A DNA stretch of 51,166 bases, taken from contig CAMCBT010000009.1 in assembly GCA_945873115.1 (NCBI GenBank), positions 1 through 51,166 of the forward strand, read 5' to 3'. A program made the position numbers and the translations under genes. Positions 8,043-16,721 of this stretch are shown here, one piece after another. The stretch comes from an uncultured Mitsuokella sp. Its GTDB lineage: Bacteria; Bacillota; Negativicutes; Selenomonadales; Selenomonadaceae. Each line of letters begins with the position of its first letter. Within the stretch, counting starts at the first letter, position 1. A model generated the notes under the pieces. That model saw nothing but the letters and a program-made list of their open reading frames with translations. It was not told where the DNA came from and ran no database searches.

Positions 8043-9968
8043 TCATTCATGGGCGTCTTTCGCGCGCGTCCACAGGAAAAGTCCAAGGAGGGCGTACACC
8101 CCGATGCCGAGATACGTCGCAGCAGGCGTCTTTACCCATTCGGAGAGAAACCAGTCGAACCCTGCGATGCGGAGGACGGCACTCGCGAGACTGCCGATCG
8201 CACCGCCCGCGACGAACCCTGACGCGACGATGCTTCCTTCGCTATGGCGGAGGGCGGCAAGAGCCTCGTCCTTCGTCGAATGCGTGACGAGCCAAGAGAG
8301 GAGACCGCCGACGAGCACGGGCGTGTTGATCTCCATCGGCAGGTAGGCACCGAGGGCGAAGGCGAGCGGCGGAACCTTCATCATCCAGAGGAGTACGGCG
8401 CAGAAGGCACCCGCTAGGTAGAGAGGCCACGGCGCCGCTCCGCCGTCCATCATCGGCTTCACGAGAGCCGCCATCGCGTTCGCCTGCGGCGCGGCGAGTG
8501 CCCCTTCTCCCGTGTAGCCGTAGGCACTGTCGAGCAGAAAGACGACGCCGACGGAGACGAAGCTGGCGAGGACGATGGAAACGATCTGCCACTGCTGCAT
8601 CTTGCGCGGCGTCGCGCCCGTGAGGTAGGCGACCTTCAGCTCCGACATGAAGTTGCCCGCGACGCCGAGCGCGGCGCAGAGAAACGCAGCCATCATCAGG
8701 ATCGCCGTCATGCCGCCCGTACCGGAAAGCCCCGCCTGCCCCATGACGACGGCGGATACGATGATCATGAAGATCGTCATGCCCGATACCGGCTCGTTGC
8801 CCGTGAAGGCGATCGAGCTGATGCCGACGATCGAGAGCAGGAAAGCGAACCCCAGCACAATGGAGAAGGCGAGAAGCGTCTGCATCATGCTGTCGGCGCA
8901 GGCCATATGAAAGAAGACAGAAAAGAGAACCGCCATCAGGAAGATGCCGAGGACGATCTGACTCATCGGGAGATCGAGCTGCGTACGCAGGAGCGCCCCC
9001 GCCGCGCCGCCGCGCGAGAAGAGATCCGCCATTGCGCGGCGCACGACGCGTACGACCACGCCCGCCATCTGGCACAGCCCGATGACGCCCGCCATCGCGA
9101 GCGCGCCGATGCCGATGTGGCGCACATATTGCAGGAAGACCTGTCGCACAGGCGCATCGGCGAGGAATACTTCCTTGCCCGCGACCGTCATCACATGCTC
9201 CGCGCCGAGGTAGTAGACGACAGGAATGCAGACGAACCACGAAAAGAAGGAGCCCGCCGCTATGATGAGCGCGTAGCGGATGCCTGTGAAGTAGCCGATG
9301 CCGAGGAGCGCCGCATCGCTGTCAAGCGAGACGACAAGCCTGTATTTCTCCGCGAGCTGCTGCCCCCACGAGAACGTCATCGTCGTGAGAACTTCCTGCC
9401 ACCAGCCGAGGGTGTTCAGCACAAAGTCGTACGCCATCGCGAGAACGCCGCTCACGACCATGAGGCGCGCTTTCGCCCCCTCGTTGCAAGAAAGAACCTG
9501 CGCCGCCGCCCGCCCCGCCGGGAACGGATATGCCGCATCCATCTCCTCGCAGAAATAGCGGCGAAACGTCGAGGCGAGCAAGACGCCCATAATGCCGCCG
9601 AGCACGATGGGAATGACCATGTCGAGATAGGAGACGCCCTCAAGATGCAAAATAAAAAAGGCCGGCAGGATGAACATCGCGCCGCCGAGGATATTCGTGC
9701 TCGCGCTCGCGATCGCCTGGATGTGAACCGTCTCCGGAAAGGCGTTCTTCCTCCGAAATACGACGGCCATGCCCATCGCAAGCACGGAGACAGGCGCGAA
9801 GGCATCGACCGTCTGCCCGATCTTCAGACAGAGATACCCGACGGCCAGCGCGAAGAGGACGGAAAAGAACAGCCCCCATCCGACGACGTACGCGTTGATT
9901 TCCTCATACGTTTCATACGGTGACATTGGCGGTGCATATTCCTGTTTTCCCTGTTGTTTTTCATTCAT
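8043..9968 (-). CDS. OPT-family oligopeptide transporter
   Basis: A 641-residue membrane protein of the bacterial oligopeptide transporter (OPT) superfamily, which imports small peptides, or in relatives metal chelates, with protons. It has about 15-16 hydrophobic segments and family features such as ALAVGYLCLKIGQTVDAFAP (about 36-55) and LGGAMFILPAF. I chose the ATG at 9968 because AGGAG lies 8 bases before it and the protein then begins MNEKQQGK; an open frame continues 37 codons further but has no such site. Codon texture is more CpG-rich (many GCG and CGC) than the flanking housekeeping genes, a hint of different origin. It lies in the same direction as the amidohydrolase, consistent with peptide use. 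Confidence 0.88.
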   Translation of the reverse strand: MNEKQQGKQEYAPPMSPYETYEEINAYVVGWGLFFSVLFALAVGYLCLKIGQTVDAFAPVSVLAMGMAVVFRRKNAFPETVHIQAIASASTNILGGAMFILPAFFILHLEGVSYLDMVIPIVLGGIMGVLLASTFRRYFCEEMDAAYPFPAGRAAAQVLSCNEGAKARLMVVSGVLAMAYDFVLNTLGWWQEVLTTMTFSWGQQLAEKYRLVVSLDSDAALLGIGYFTGIRYALIIAAGSFFSWFVCIPVVYYLGAEHVMTVAGKEVFLADAPVRQVFLQYVRHIGIGALAMAGVIGLCQMAGVVVRVVRRAMADLFSRGGAAGALLRTQLDLPMSQIVLGIFLMAVLFSVFFHMACADSMMQTLLAFSIVLGFAFLLSIVGISSIAFTGNEPVSGMTIFMIIVSAVVMGQAGLSGTGGMTAILMMAAFLCAALGVAGNFMSELKVAYLTGATPRKMQQWQIVSIVLASFVSVGVVFLLDSAYGYTGEGALAAPQANAMAALVKPMMDGGAAPWPLYLAGAFCAVLLWMMKVPPLAFALGAYLPMEINTPVLVGGLLSWLVTHSTKDEALAALRHSEGSIVASGFVAGGAIGSLASAVLRIAGFDWFLSEWVKTPAATYLGIGVYALLGLFLWTRAKDAHE

Positions 9969-10076
9969 GCCGCACACTCCTATCTTTCTATAATCTTTGT
10001 TTATTATAAAGGATTCCTCTCTGAAATTCAATCGGAGATTCTGTGCAGCGCGATGCCCCTCCATTGCAGCGCATGA

Positions 10077-10109
10077 CAAACGGGGCCGTGAGATTTACAG
10101 CCCCGTTTG
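10077..10109. terminator. Perfect 10-base-pair hairpin upstream of the OPT gene
   Basis: CAAACGGGGC (10077-10086) pairs perfectly with GCCCCGTTTG (10100-10109). It sits between the chemoreceptor stop and the OPT start. It may end the chemoreceptor transcript, but the trailing T-run is poor on both strands. Confidence 0.5.
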
Positions 10110-10138
10110 TTGCTTTGGAAAGGACAGTCGAATGTATA

Positions 10139-10199
10139 GCGCAGGGCGGGGCAAGGAAACGCTCCGATGCTGATGCTTTCCCCTTGTCCCGCCCTGCGC
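10139..10199. repeat. Large inverted repeat (18-base arms)
   Basis: GCGCAGGGCGGGGCAAGG (10139-10156) pairs with CCTTGTCCCGCCCTGCGC (10182-10199), 17 Watson-Crick pairs plus one G-T, around a 25-base loop. It lies downstream of the chemoreceptor stop. There is no T-run on the minus strand, so it is not a classical terminator for that gene; on the plus strand a run of seven T residues begins about 11 bases after it. It could be a REP-like element or an RNA-stabilising hairpin. Confidence 0.6.
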
Positions 10200-10277
10200 A
10201 AACAGAAACGTTTTTTTACAACTCCTTTCGATTCCTCTAATTCCGAAGGGCGTTCCGCTGTTCTCCGATGCCGCGTC

Positions 10278-12068
10278 TCAAATGGAGAACTTCGCGACCG
10301 CCCCGTTCAGCTTTTCCGCCTCGGTGGCAAGCGACTGGCTGGATGCTGCGATTTCCTCCATGGCCGCCGAGCCTTCTTCCGTAGCCGCCGAGACATTTTC
10401 CGTTTCGGATTCGACCTGCTTGCTCTTTTCTCCGATCGCATTGACGGATGATGTGATATTCGCCACGGCGGTTCGCAGTTCTTCCACGATGGCCTGCATG
10501 GAGCGCGAGTCCTTCGCTACGCCGTCAACCATGCCGGCGATGTCATGAAAGGCTGTGCCTGCCTCGTCCACCGCTTTTGCACCGTCCGTCACCGTGCCGA
10601 TGCCCGCCTGCATGGAAGCGACGGCATCCGCCGATTTTTTCTGGACGGATTCGATGAGCGCGGCGATCTCGCTCGCCGAATTCTGCGATTCCTCCGCCAG
10701 CTTGCCGACTTCTTCTGCGACAACAGTGAACCCGCGCCCGTTCTCCCCGGCACGCGCCGCTTCGATGGCTGCATTGAGCGCCAGAAGATTCGTCTGCCCC
10801 GCAATCTGCGAAATCGTATCCACGATGGATCCGATGTGCTTGGATTCCTCGCCAAGGCTTTCGACAGCCTTCGCCGCCGAATCGACCGTCTCCCGGATCG
10901 CCTGCATCTGTTGAACGGCATTCTCCACAAGACGTCCGCCGCCGTCAGCGCGCGCCGAGGTTTCCTCGATGCGCTTCACCGACGCGTCGATCGTATTCGT
11001 GAAATTCATCATGCTCGCAAGAAGCGCGTCGGATGTCTTCTTCGCCTCCTCGCCGGACGCCGTCTGCTCGGCGCAGGAAGTGGCGACATTGCCGACAGAC
11101 TCCGCCACGGACGAACTTGCCTGCGCGGACTGCTCCGCGCTTTCCGCCAGGCGGTGCGATGCGTCCGTCACCCGCTCCGCTGTTTTCCGAATCCGCGAAA
11201 TCAGTGCGCCGAGGCTCTCTTCCATGCGGAGGACGGCATTCGTCATCGTCCCAAGCTCATCTCGCCGATGTGCGTTCGCCGCAAAGTGCGCATCTTCCTG
11301 CTTCTTGAAATCCCCCTCCGCCATCTTCCGCAGACGTTCCGTCACCAAAATGACGGGTGCGGCAATGCGATTGCCTACCCACACGGCGAAAAGAAGCAGG
11401 AGGACTTCCACCAGCGCACCTGCCACGCACGATACGGCAATCGACCAGATAAGCTTCTCCCTCGCCTCAGCCTCTTGCGCTGCCATCTTCGCGTCGATGG
11501 AATCAATCCATACACCTGTTCCAAGCACCCACTGATACGGCGCAAACGCAACGGTATAGTTGCGTTTGGGAAGCGGCTCCGTCTCATTCGGCTTCGGGAA
11601 CATCAGATCCGTGAAGCCGCCGCCCTCCTTCTTCCCCGCCTCAAGCATCTCGCGGATGAAATGCCGGCCTTGCGGATCTACAAGATCAATGCGCGATTTT
11701 CCCTCCGTCGGACGTCCGAGCAGGACGACATTGACGCCATCGTATGTATCGATCCAGAAATACCCCTTGCCATCATCATACCGCAGGGCGCGTACGGCAT
11801 CCGCCGCCTCTTTTTTCGCCTGTTCCTCTGTCAGGATGCCCGCCTTTTGCCGTGCATAGCTCTGCTCGATGAGAGAGACGGCGACCTGCGTCTCATTTTT
11901 CAGCTCCATTTCGATATCGCGTTCCATTTGCGAGCGGATTTCCTCCTGTGCCTGTACGCCGCTCTCGTAGAGCCGATAGGCAAAGAAACCGCCGATTGCG
12001 GTTGCCACGACGAAAGTCGCACCTGCGATGATTGCGATGATGCGAATGCGTAAGGAATGCCAACCCAT
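10278..12068 (-). CDS. Methyl-accepting chemotaxis protein with a single Cache sensor
   Basis: A 596-residue chemoreceptor. A transmembrane helix (about 8-30) is followed by a periplasmic sCache_2-type domain (about 35-190; [10 protein letters not shown] and [13 protein letters not shown] are typical), a second transmembrane helix (about 200-222), a HAMP segment, and the cytoplasmic signalling coiled coil. The hairpin tip, near 425-440, reads [20 protein letters not shown], which contacts CheA and CheW. I chose the ATG at 12068 because AAGGAAG lies about 7 bases upstream. sCache_2 receptors often sense small organic acids, but the ligand is not predictable. It shares the CpG-rich texture of the OPT gene. 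A functional chemotaxis and flagellar system elsewhere is implied. Confidence 0.92.
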   Translation of the reverse strand: MGWHSLRIRIIAIIAGATFVVATAIGGFFAYRLYESGVQAQEEIRSQMERDIEMELKNETQVAVSLIEQSYARQKAGILTEEQAKKEAADAVRALRYDDGKGYFWIDTYDGVNVVLLGRPTEGKSRIDLVDPQGRHFIREMLEAGKKEGGGFTDLMFPKPNETEPLPKRNYTVAFAPYQWVLGTGVWIDSIDAKMAAQEAEAREKLIWSIAVSCVAGALVEVLLLLFAVWVGNRIAAPVILVTERLRKMAEGDFKKQEDAHFAANAHRRDELGTMTNAVLRMEESLGALISRIRKTAERVTDASHRLAESAEQSAQASSSVAESVGNVATSCAEQTASGEEAKKTSDALLASMMNFTNTIDASVKRIEETSARADGGGRLVENAVQQMQAIRETVDSAAKAVESLGEESKHIGSIVDTISQIAGQTNLLALNAAIEAARAGENGRGFTVVAEEVGKLAEESQNSASEIAALIESVQKKSADAVASMQAGIGTVTDGAKAVDEAGTAFHDIAGMVDGVAKDSRSMQAIVEELRTAVANITSSVNAIGEKSKQVESETENVSAATEEGSAAMEEIAASSQSLATEAEKLNGAVAKFSI

Positions 12069-12451
12069 TTCCCATCTTCCTTTCTGTTTTCTATTGACCT
12101 CCTGCCATCTCGAACGATTTGTTCGTGATTCAATCGAGTTCTTCTGTCCTAGTATTCGCGTTATATAAGAAGTTTTCCTCCCTGTCTTTTCAAAAAGTTC
12201 AAAAAAATAATACGACAAATTTTCCCGGCCTCTGCTCCCACTTCCCGATGTCAGACGAATCTATCCGTCTCCTTCCGGATAATATAGGGTATGTGTTCCA
12301 TTCGTATGACACTTTAGGAAGCACTGATTAGGGTCAATCATTTTTCTTGTGGGATGATTGCCACATGATATCACTTGGTTGCAAATAAATATGGACCTGC
12401 CTTATGCTCTACTGGAAGGATGCCCCGCCCCCTGCATAGCTCCAGAAGAAG
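12069..12451. other. Intergenic stretch upstream of the chemoreceptor
   Basis: No gene is supported in these 383 bases. The part near 12120-12240 is AT-rich and probably holds the chemoreceptor promoter (a TATATAA lies on the minus strand around 12160), but I could not fix a convincing -35. Near 12334-12360 CAATCAT and ATGATTG form a 7-base-pair hairpin with a short loop. No transposase fragment was recognised. Confidence 0.4.
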
Positions 12452-12484
12452 AAAATCGGGACGCTACCTTGCGTCCCGATTTTC
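12452..12484. terminator. Terminator after kpsF
   Basis: AATCGGGACGC and GCGTCCCGATT form an 11-base-pair perfect stem with a 6-base loop. On the minus strand it is followed by TTTTCTTCTT, directly behind the kpsF stop codon. Confidence 0.92.
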
Positions 12485-13465
12485 TTATACGACGCCCTGC
12501 TTCAACAGGTCCGTCAGATGAATCATGCCGATGGGCACTCCCTCCTCGTCGATGACGGGCAACACCGTTATGGGCCGAGGCTTGTGCTTTTCCATGACGG
12601 AGAGGGCCTCCGTCGCCAGCTTTTCCGGGCGGATGGTCAGAGGCTCCGTGTACATGATGTTCTCCACGGCCTCATCCAGGAAGGAATAGTCCTTTGCAAG
12701 AGCCCTACGCACGATGCCATCCGTCAGGATGCCGATGAACTTTCCTGCCGCATCCACTACAGAGACGGCCCCCAGCCCCTTCTCCGTCATAATGAAGAGG
12801 GCATCCTTTGCGGTCTTCCTCCCATCCACCACGGGATTTTCCTCTCCGGAGTGCATGGCATCCTCCACCCGCAGTAGCAGGCGACGGCCAAGGGCGCCGC
12901 CGGGATGGAACAGGGCGAAGTCCTGGGCCTTGAAATTCCGGACCGACATGGTAGCGATGGCAATGGCATCCCCCATGGCAAGCGTCGTGGTGGTGCTGGT
13001 GGTAGGGGCGAGGCCCAGGGGGCAGGCCTCCTTCTCATGACCCACATCGATGACGAGATTGGCGAACTGGCCCAGCTGGGACCCACGATTCCCCGTCATG
13101 GCGATGATCTGGGCGCCGATGCGGCGGATGATGGGGAGGATATTCACCACCTCCGCCGACTCCCCGCTATTGGAGAGGGCCAGGACGATGTCGCTGTCCG
13201 TCACCATCCCGAGATCCCCGTGGAAGGCTTCTGCCGGATGCATGAAGAAGGCAGGTGTGCCGGTGCTCGCGAGCGTCGCCGCTATCTTTCGCCCGATGTG
13301 GCCACTCTTTCCCATGCCGGTGACGATGATGCGCCCCTTGCAAGCCAGAATATGCTGGACGGCGGTGACGAATTCGTCGTCGATATTCTCCACCAGCTTC
13401 GCCACGGCGTCAGACTCCGTCTTCAGTGTCTCAATGGCAGACTTCCGTATGGTCTCCTCTTGCAT
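12485..13465 (-). CDS. kpsF: Arabinose-5-phosphate isomerase (KdsD/KpsF/GutQ family)
   Basis: A 326-residue sugar-phosphate isomerase that converts ribulose-5-phosphate to arabinose-5-phosphate, the first step to Kdo for lipopolysaccharide. An N-terminal SIS domain (about 35-170; VTGMGKSGHIGRKIAATLAS and ALSNSGESAEV) is followed by two CBS domains (about 205-326). The start at 13465 has AAGGAGGA upstream; an in-frame start at 13537 would overlap ftsZ and has no such site. It follows ftsZ, but an intrinsic terminator lies between them, so its expression depends on readthrough or its own promoter. Its presence supports an outer membrane. Confidence 0.92.
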   Translation of the reverse strand: MQEETIRKSAIETLKTESDAVAKLVENIDDEFVTAVQHILACKGRIIVTGMGKSGHIGRKIAATLASTGTPAFFMHPAEAFHGDLGMVTDSDIVLALSNSGESAEVVNILPIIRRIGAQIIAMTGNRGSQLGQFANLVIDVGHEKEACPLGLAPTTSTTTTLAMGDAIAIATMSVRNFKAQDFALFHPGGALGRRLLLRVEDAMHSGEENPVVDGRKTAKDALFIMTEKGLGAVSVVDAAGKFIGILTDGIVRRALAKDYSFLDEAVENIMYTEPLTIRPEKLATEALSVMEKHKPRPITVLPVIDEEGVPIGMIHLTDLLKQGVV

Positions 13466-13480
13466 CTTGCTTCCTCCTTC

Positions 13481-13508
13481 AAAAAACAGCCCTCCTTTTG
13501 GAGAGCTG
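13481..13508 (-). terminator. Intrinsic terminator between ftsZ and kpsF
   Basis: On the minus strand CAGCTCTCC, loop AAAA and GGAGGGCTG form a 9-base-pair stem (one G-T) followed by TTTTTT. It marks the end of the dcw transcript. Confidence 0.88.
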
Positions 13509-13518
13509 CTGGATTTTC

Positions 13519-14682
13519 TTACTTCTTGCGCATCCACACGGGAATGTCGATGAAGCTGTCGGCGCCGATGGAGGGCTCCACCATCGGCTTCTGCCCTGCC
13601 GGCTGCTCTGACGTCGCAGCTCCTCCCATCTGGCTATTTGGAGCCGTTTCCTGGGGAGCCGGCGTGCCAAAGACCGGCGGCACGATGGAGAAGGAAGAGC
13701 CTGCTGGCGCCGCCTCCGTATCCTTCGTATCGAAGCCCGTGGCGATGACGGTGACCCGCACCGTATCTCCCATGGTATTGTCGATGGAAGCACCCCAGAT
13801 GATTTCCGCCTGGGAGTCCGCTGCCTGCCGGATGGACTCGGAGGCCTCCGTGACCTCCAGCATGCTGAGCTTCTCCTCGGCACCCGTCACATTCATGAGG
13901 ACGCCGCGGGCACCATCGATGTTCGTCTCCAGGAGGGGTGAGGCGATGGCGGCCTTTGCGGCCTCCACCGGCGCATTGTCGCCGGAGGCCTCGCCGATGC
14001 CCATGAGGGCGGATCCCGCATTGCTCATGATGCTCTTGACATCCGCAAAGTCGAGATTGACGAGACCGGGCAGGGCGATGAGGTCGCTGATACCCTTGAC
14101 GCCCTGGCGCAGCACATCGTCTGCCAGGCTGAAGGCCTGGGTGATGGGTGTCTTCTTGTCCACCAGCTGCATGAGCCGGTCATTCGGGATGACGACGATG
14201 GTGTCCACATGGGCCTTGAGGTTTGCGATGCCCACCTCTGCATTGCGGGAGCGCTTCATGCCCTCAAAGGAGAAGGGGCGGGTGACGACGCCCACGGTGA
14301 GGGCACCGATTTCCCGGGCGCACTGGGCCACGACGGGAGCTGCGCCCGTGCCAGTGCCGCCGCCCATGCCGGCAGTGACGAAGACCATATCCGCACCCCT
14401 GAGGGCCTCCAGGATATCGTCCCGGCTCTCCTCTGCCGCCTTCTGCCCAATCTCGGGGCGGGCACCGGCACCGAGCCCGCGGGTGAGCTTCTCACCGATC
14501 TGCATGCGCTTCGGTGCCAGGGACTTCAGGAGTGCCTGGGCATCCGTATTGACGGCGATGAACTCCACCCCCTGGAGTCCGAAATTTATCATGCGGTTGA
14601 CGGCATTGCTTCCGCCGCCGCCAACACCGATTACCTTAATCTTAGCCAGCTGATCGAGACCATTATCGTCCAATTCAAACAC
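13519..14682 (-). CDS. ftsZ: Cell division GTPase FtsZ
   Basis: A 387-residue tubulin homologue that polymerises into the cytokinetic ring. The nucleotide-binding [12 protein letters not shown] motif lies near residues 105-116 and the T7-loop segment [11 protein letters not shown] near 205-215. A disordered Pro/Gln-rich linker follows residue 320, and the conserved C-terminal peptide [12 protein letters not shown] is present, the site used by FtsA, SepF or EzrA-type anchors. The start is GTG at 14682. ftsA, usually next upstream, is absent; the preceding gene is sbp, 187 bases away, so ftsZ may have its own promoter in that gap. The protein looks fully functional. Confidence 0.97.
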   Translation of the reverse strand: MFELDDNGLDQLAKIKVIGVGGGGSNAVNRMINFGLQGVEFIAVNTDAQALLKSLAPKRMQIGEKLTRGLGAGARPEIGQKAAEESRDDILEALRGADMVFVTAGMGGGTGTGAAPVVAQCAREIGALTVGVVTRPFSFEGMKRSRNAEVGIANLKAHVDTIVVIPNDRLMQLVDKKTPITQAFSLADDVLRQGVKGISDLIALPGLVNLDFADVKSIMSNAGSALMGIGEASGDNAPVEAAKAAIASPLLETNIDGARGVLMNVTGAEEKLSMLEVTEASESIRQAADSQAEIIWGASIDNTMGDTVRVTVIATGFDTKDTEAAPAGSSFSIVPPVFGTPAPQETAPNSQMGGAATSEQPAGQKPMVEPSIGADSFIDIPVWMRKK

Positions 14683-14869
14683 TACACTACCCCCGTTACG
14701 CCATCTCGTAATTTAGCAAGACATATCCAAGCACACCTGGACATGCAGGGAACACACTCTATGCCCATCCATTTTATCATTGTTTTTTCCAGAATACTAT
14801 ACTCTAATGGAAATTTTATGGATTCTTCTGCCCCTGGGTCCTTTTCCCCTTCCAACTTCTGAGGAAAGC

Positions 14870-15223
14870 TCATTCTGCACGGCTCTCCGCCTTGTTCCGC
14901 TTCAGGAAATGACGGCGCAGGATGGCCAGGTTCTTGAAGATGCGGAAGCCGAAGACAAGAAGCGCCACATAGTAGAGGTCGATGCCGAGATGATCGCCGA
15001 TGTAGACGAGGAAGGCGGCAAAGAGGGCATTTATGAAGAAGCCGGAGATGAAGACCTTGTTGGCGAAGCGCCCATTGACGCCGGCCCGAAGGCCGCCGAA
15101 GACAGAGTCAAGGCACGCCAGAAGCGCCACAGAGGATAACTTTGCGTAGGCAATGGGGATGAGGAAGGGAAAGTAGTAGCCGAGGATAAGGCCCACGGCG
15201 AGGCCGAGTATTGGCAGTATCAT
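14870..15223 (-). CDS. sbp: Small basic protein Sbp (DUF1290)
   Basis: A 117-residue membrane protein of the DUF1290 family found between ftsQ and ftsZ in many Firmicutes. It has three or four hydrophobic segments (MILPILGLAVGLILGYYFPF at the start) and a basic tail (RRHFLKRNK). AGGAGGG-type purines precede the ATG, which overlaps the DUF881 stop by 4 bases. Function is not established; the position implies a link to division or wall synthesis. Confidence 0.85.
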   Translation of the reverse strand: MILPILGLAVGLILGYYFPFLIPIAYAKLSSVALLACLDSVFGGLRAGVNGRFANKVFISGFFINALFAAFLVYIGDHLGIDLYYVALLVFGFRIFKNLAILRRHFLKRNKAESRAE

Positions 15224-15912
15224 TTTTCCTCCCCCTTCTCGCTTCTCTCCTCCGTCGCCTTGGCGTAGGTGCTCTTGAAGCTGCCCTTGTAGGGCGGCAC
15301 GTAGACCTCATCGCTCGTCGTGATGTCCAGCTGGATGCCCCAGACCTTCAGCGTCTCAGCGACGCCTCCGCGCATCTTCAGGGAATTCTCCAGGGATTTC
15401 TTGTCGCCGATGGCATGGATCTCAAAGGGGGCCGAGGAGCGGACGTTGTTGACGGAGAGGGTGGGCCCTGCGCAGCGGATCTCGCTGGTTGCGGTGAGGC
15501 GCTGACCGTTGATGGAGATGGCCTCCGCCCCGGCTGCCCGAAGCTCATTGATAACCCGGAGGAGGTCATCGTCGTGGATGACATAGAGATTTGGGTTCTC
15601 CCCCGTCTTTACTGCCTTCGTGCTGTCGTCGAGGCGCACGATGACCCCCTCTCCCGTGAGGGGCACCAGCTCCGCCTGCATGCGGAGTGTCTCGCTGGCC
15701 GTCCCCTCGCCATTTGCTCCTTGTAGCAGCTGCTCCTTCAGCTTGTCCCGCTCCTGCTCTGCAGCCAGCAGCCGGTCGGAGAGCTCCTCCACCCGCTGAT
15801 AGGAGACCGTGTCCCGCTTGTCCTGGGTGGCCTTGACCTGCATGGAAATCATGAAGCCAAGGACAACGCAGACGAGGGCGATGGACCAGCTGCCCCGATG
15901 AAGCTTATTCAT
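15220..15912 (-). CDS. DUF881 family division-cluster protein
   Basis: A 230-residue protein with one N-terminal transmembrane helix (about 8-27), a short coiled coil (about 35-65) and an extracytoplasmic DUF881 domain (about 80-215; the segment DDSTKAVKTGENPNLYVIHDDD is typical of the family). It overlaps ftsQ by 4 bases and sbp by 4 bases, so the three are translationally coupled. The family is a Firmicutes dcw marker; its biochemical role is unknown. Only one DUF881 copy is present here. Confidence 0.85.
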   Translation of the reverse strand: MNKLHRGSWSIALVCVVLGFMISMQVKATQDKRDTVSYQRVEELSDRLLAAEQERDKLKEQLLQGANGEGTASETLRMQAELVPLTGEGVIVRLDDSTKAVKTGENPNLYVIHDDDLLRVINELRAAGAEAISINGQRLTATSEIRCAGPTLSVNNVRSSAPFEIHAIGDKKSLENSLKMRGGVAETLKVWGIQLDITTSDEVYVPPYKGSFKSTYAKATEERSEKGEEK

Positions 15913-16700
15913 GCCATTCCTCCTTCACTGTTTTCCTCCTTTTCCACCGGCATGTCCTTCAGCCGAATGAAGGGCGCTTCAAAGCTGAAATCCACGTATT
16001 CGATCTTGTGGACATTCGTCTTGAGGCTGTCGATGAAATCATTCGTCAGCTCTGCCTTTTCGTCGGGCTTTGATAGGTCGCCGAGGCGGATCTGGATGGA
16101 GCCCACCGTATAGGCCATGATAGACTTCGGATCCTTTATGTTGATTTCCGATATCTGGTTCAGGGCCTCGTCATCGAGCCGGGAGAGGAAGTCCAGCACC
16201 CTCAGCGTCTGGGGGTCGCTCGTCGTATCCCCGATATAGAGGTCGTGGACCATCACCCCCGTGACGAGGGGAATCTGGCCCCCCTTCAAGGACTGGAAGC
16301 CGGAGAGCACCAGTCCCGTCCGATCGAAGTCCAGATATCCATAGTCGCAGGCCACGGAGGCGATGGGACGCCGCTCCACAATATCCACCTCAAGGGTACC
16401 CGGGAGCCTCCTGTGGACGGCAGCCGACTCGATGCGCAGATCCTTCACGAGGGTCCGCTGGACCTCATCCGTCTGGAGGCGGAAGAGGGGCTCCCCCTTG
16501 TGGATCTGGGCGATTTGCATAATGTCGTCCTGGGTCAGGTAGCTCGCCCCATTCAGCTCGATATGGCGCAGGGTAAAAATCGGCGCATATACGAGTATCG
16601 CTGTCACCAGTGCACAGATTACGAGATAGAGGACACCCTTCCGAAGGTGCCTGGAGCTTCTGCGCACCCGGCGGGTTCCCTTTTCTTCCTGCCCGTCCAT
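15909..16700 (-). CDS. ftsQ: Cell division protein FtsQ/DivIB
   Basis: A 263-residue bitopic divisome protein. A basic cytoplasmic tail (RRVRRSSRHLRKG) leads into one transmembrane helix (about 22-43), then a POTRA domain starting at IFTLRHIELNGASYLTQDDI (about 44-110) and the FtsQ/DivIB beta domain (about 115-240). It bridges FtsL-FtsB-type partners to the septal synthase. It starts 21 bases after ddl, normal for a dcw cluster. The partner synthase genes ftsI and ftsW are not in this cluster. Confidence 0.9.
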   Translation of the reverse strand: MDGQEEKGTRRVRRSSRHLRKGVLYLVICALVTAILVYAPIFTLRHIELNGASYLTQDDIMQIAQIHKGEPLFRLQTDEVQRTLVKDLRIESAAVHRRLPGTLEVDIVERRPIASVACDYGYLDFDRTGLVLSGFQSLKGGQIPLVTGVMVHDLYIGDTTSDPQTLRVLDFLSRLDDEALNQISEINIKDPKSIMAYTVGSIQIRLGDLSKPDEKAELTNDFIDSLKTNVHKIEYVDFSFEAPFIRLKDMPVEKEENSEGGMA

Positions 16701-16721
16701 ACCGAAAATCCTCTCAAAAAA

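Noticed and set aside
8907..9923. 338-codon plus-strand open frame inside the OPT gene
   Set aside because: Highly charged Arg/Asp/His repeats without fold features; shadow of the transporter.
10545..12053. 502-codon plus-strand open frame opposite the chemoreceptor
   Set aside because: Arg/His/Leu-rich composition typical of an antisense frame; the opposite strand encodes a full MCP.
12905..14653. 582-codon plus-strand open frame across kpsF and ftsZ
   Set aside because: It spans two unrelated genes and their terminator on the other strand; low-complexity Ser/Pro/Met composition, no motif.
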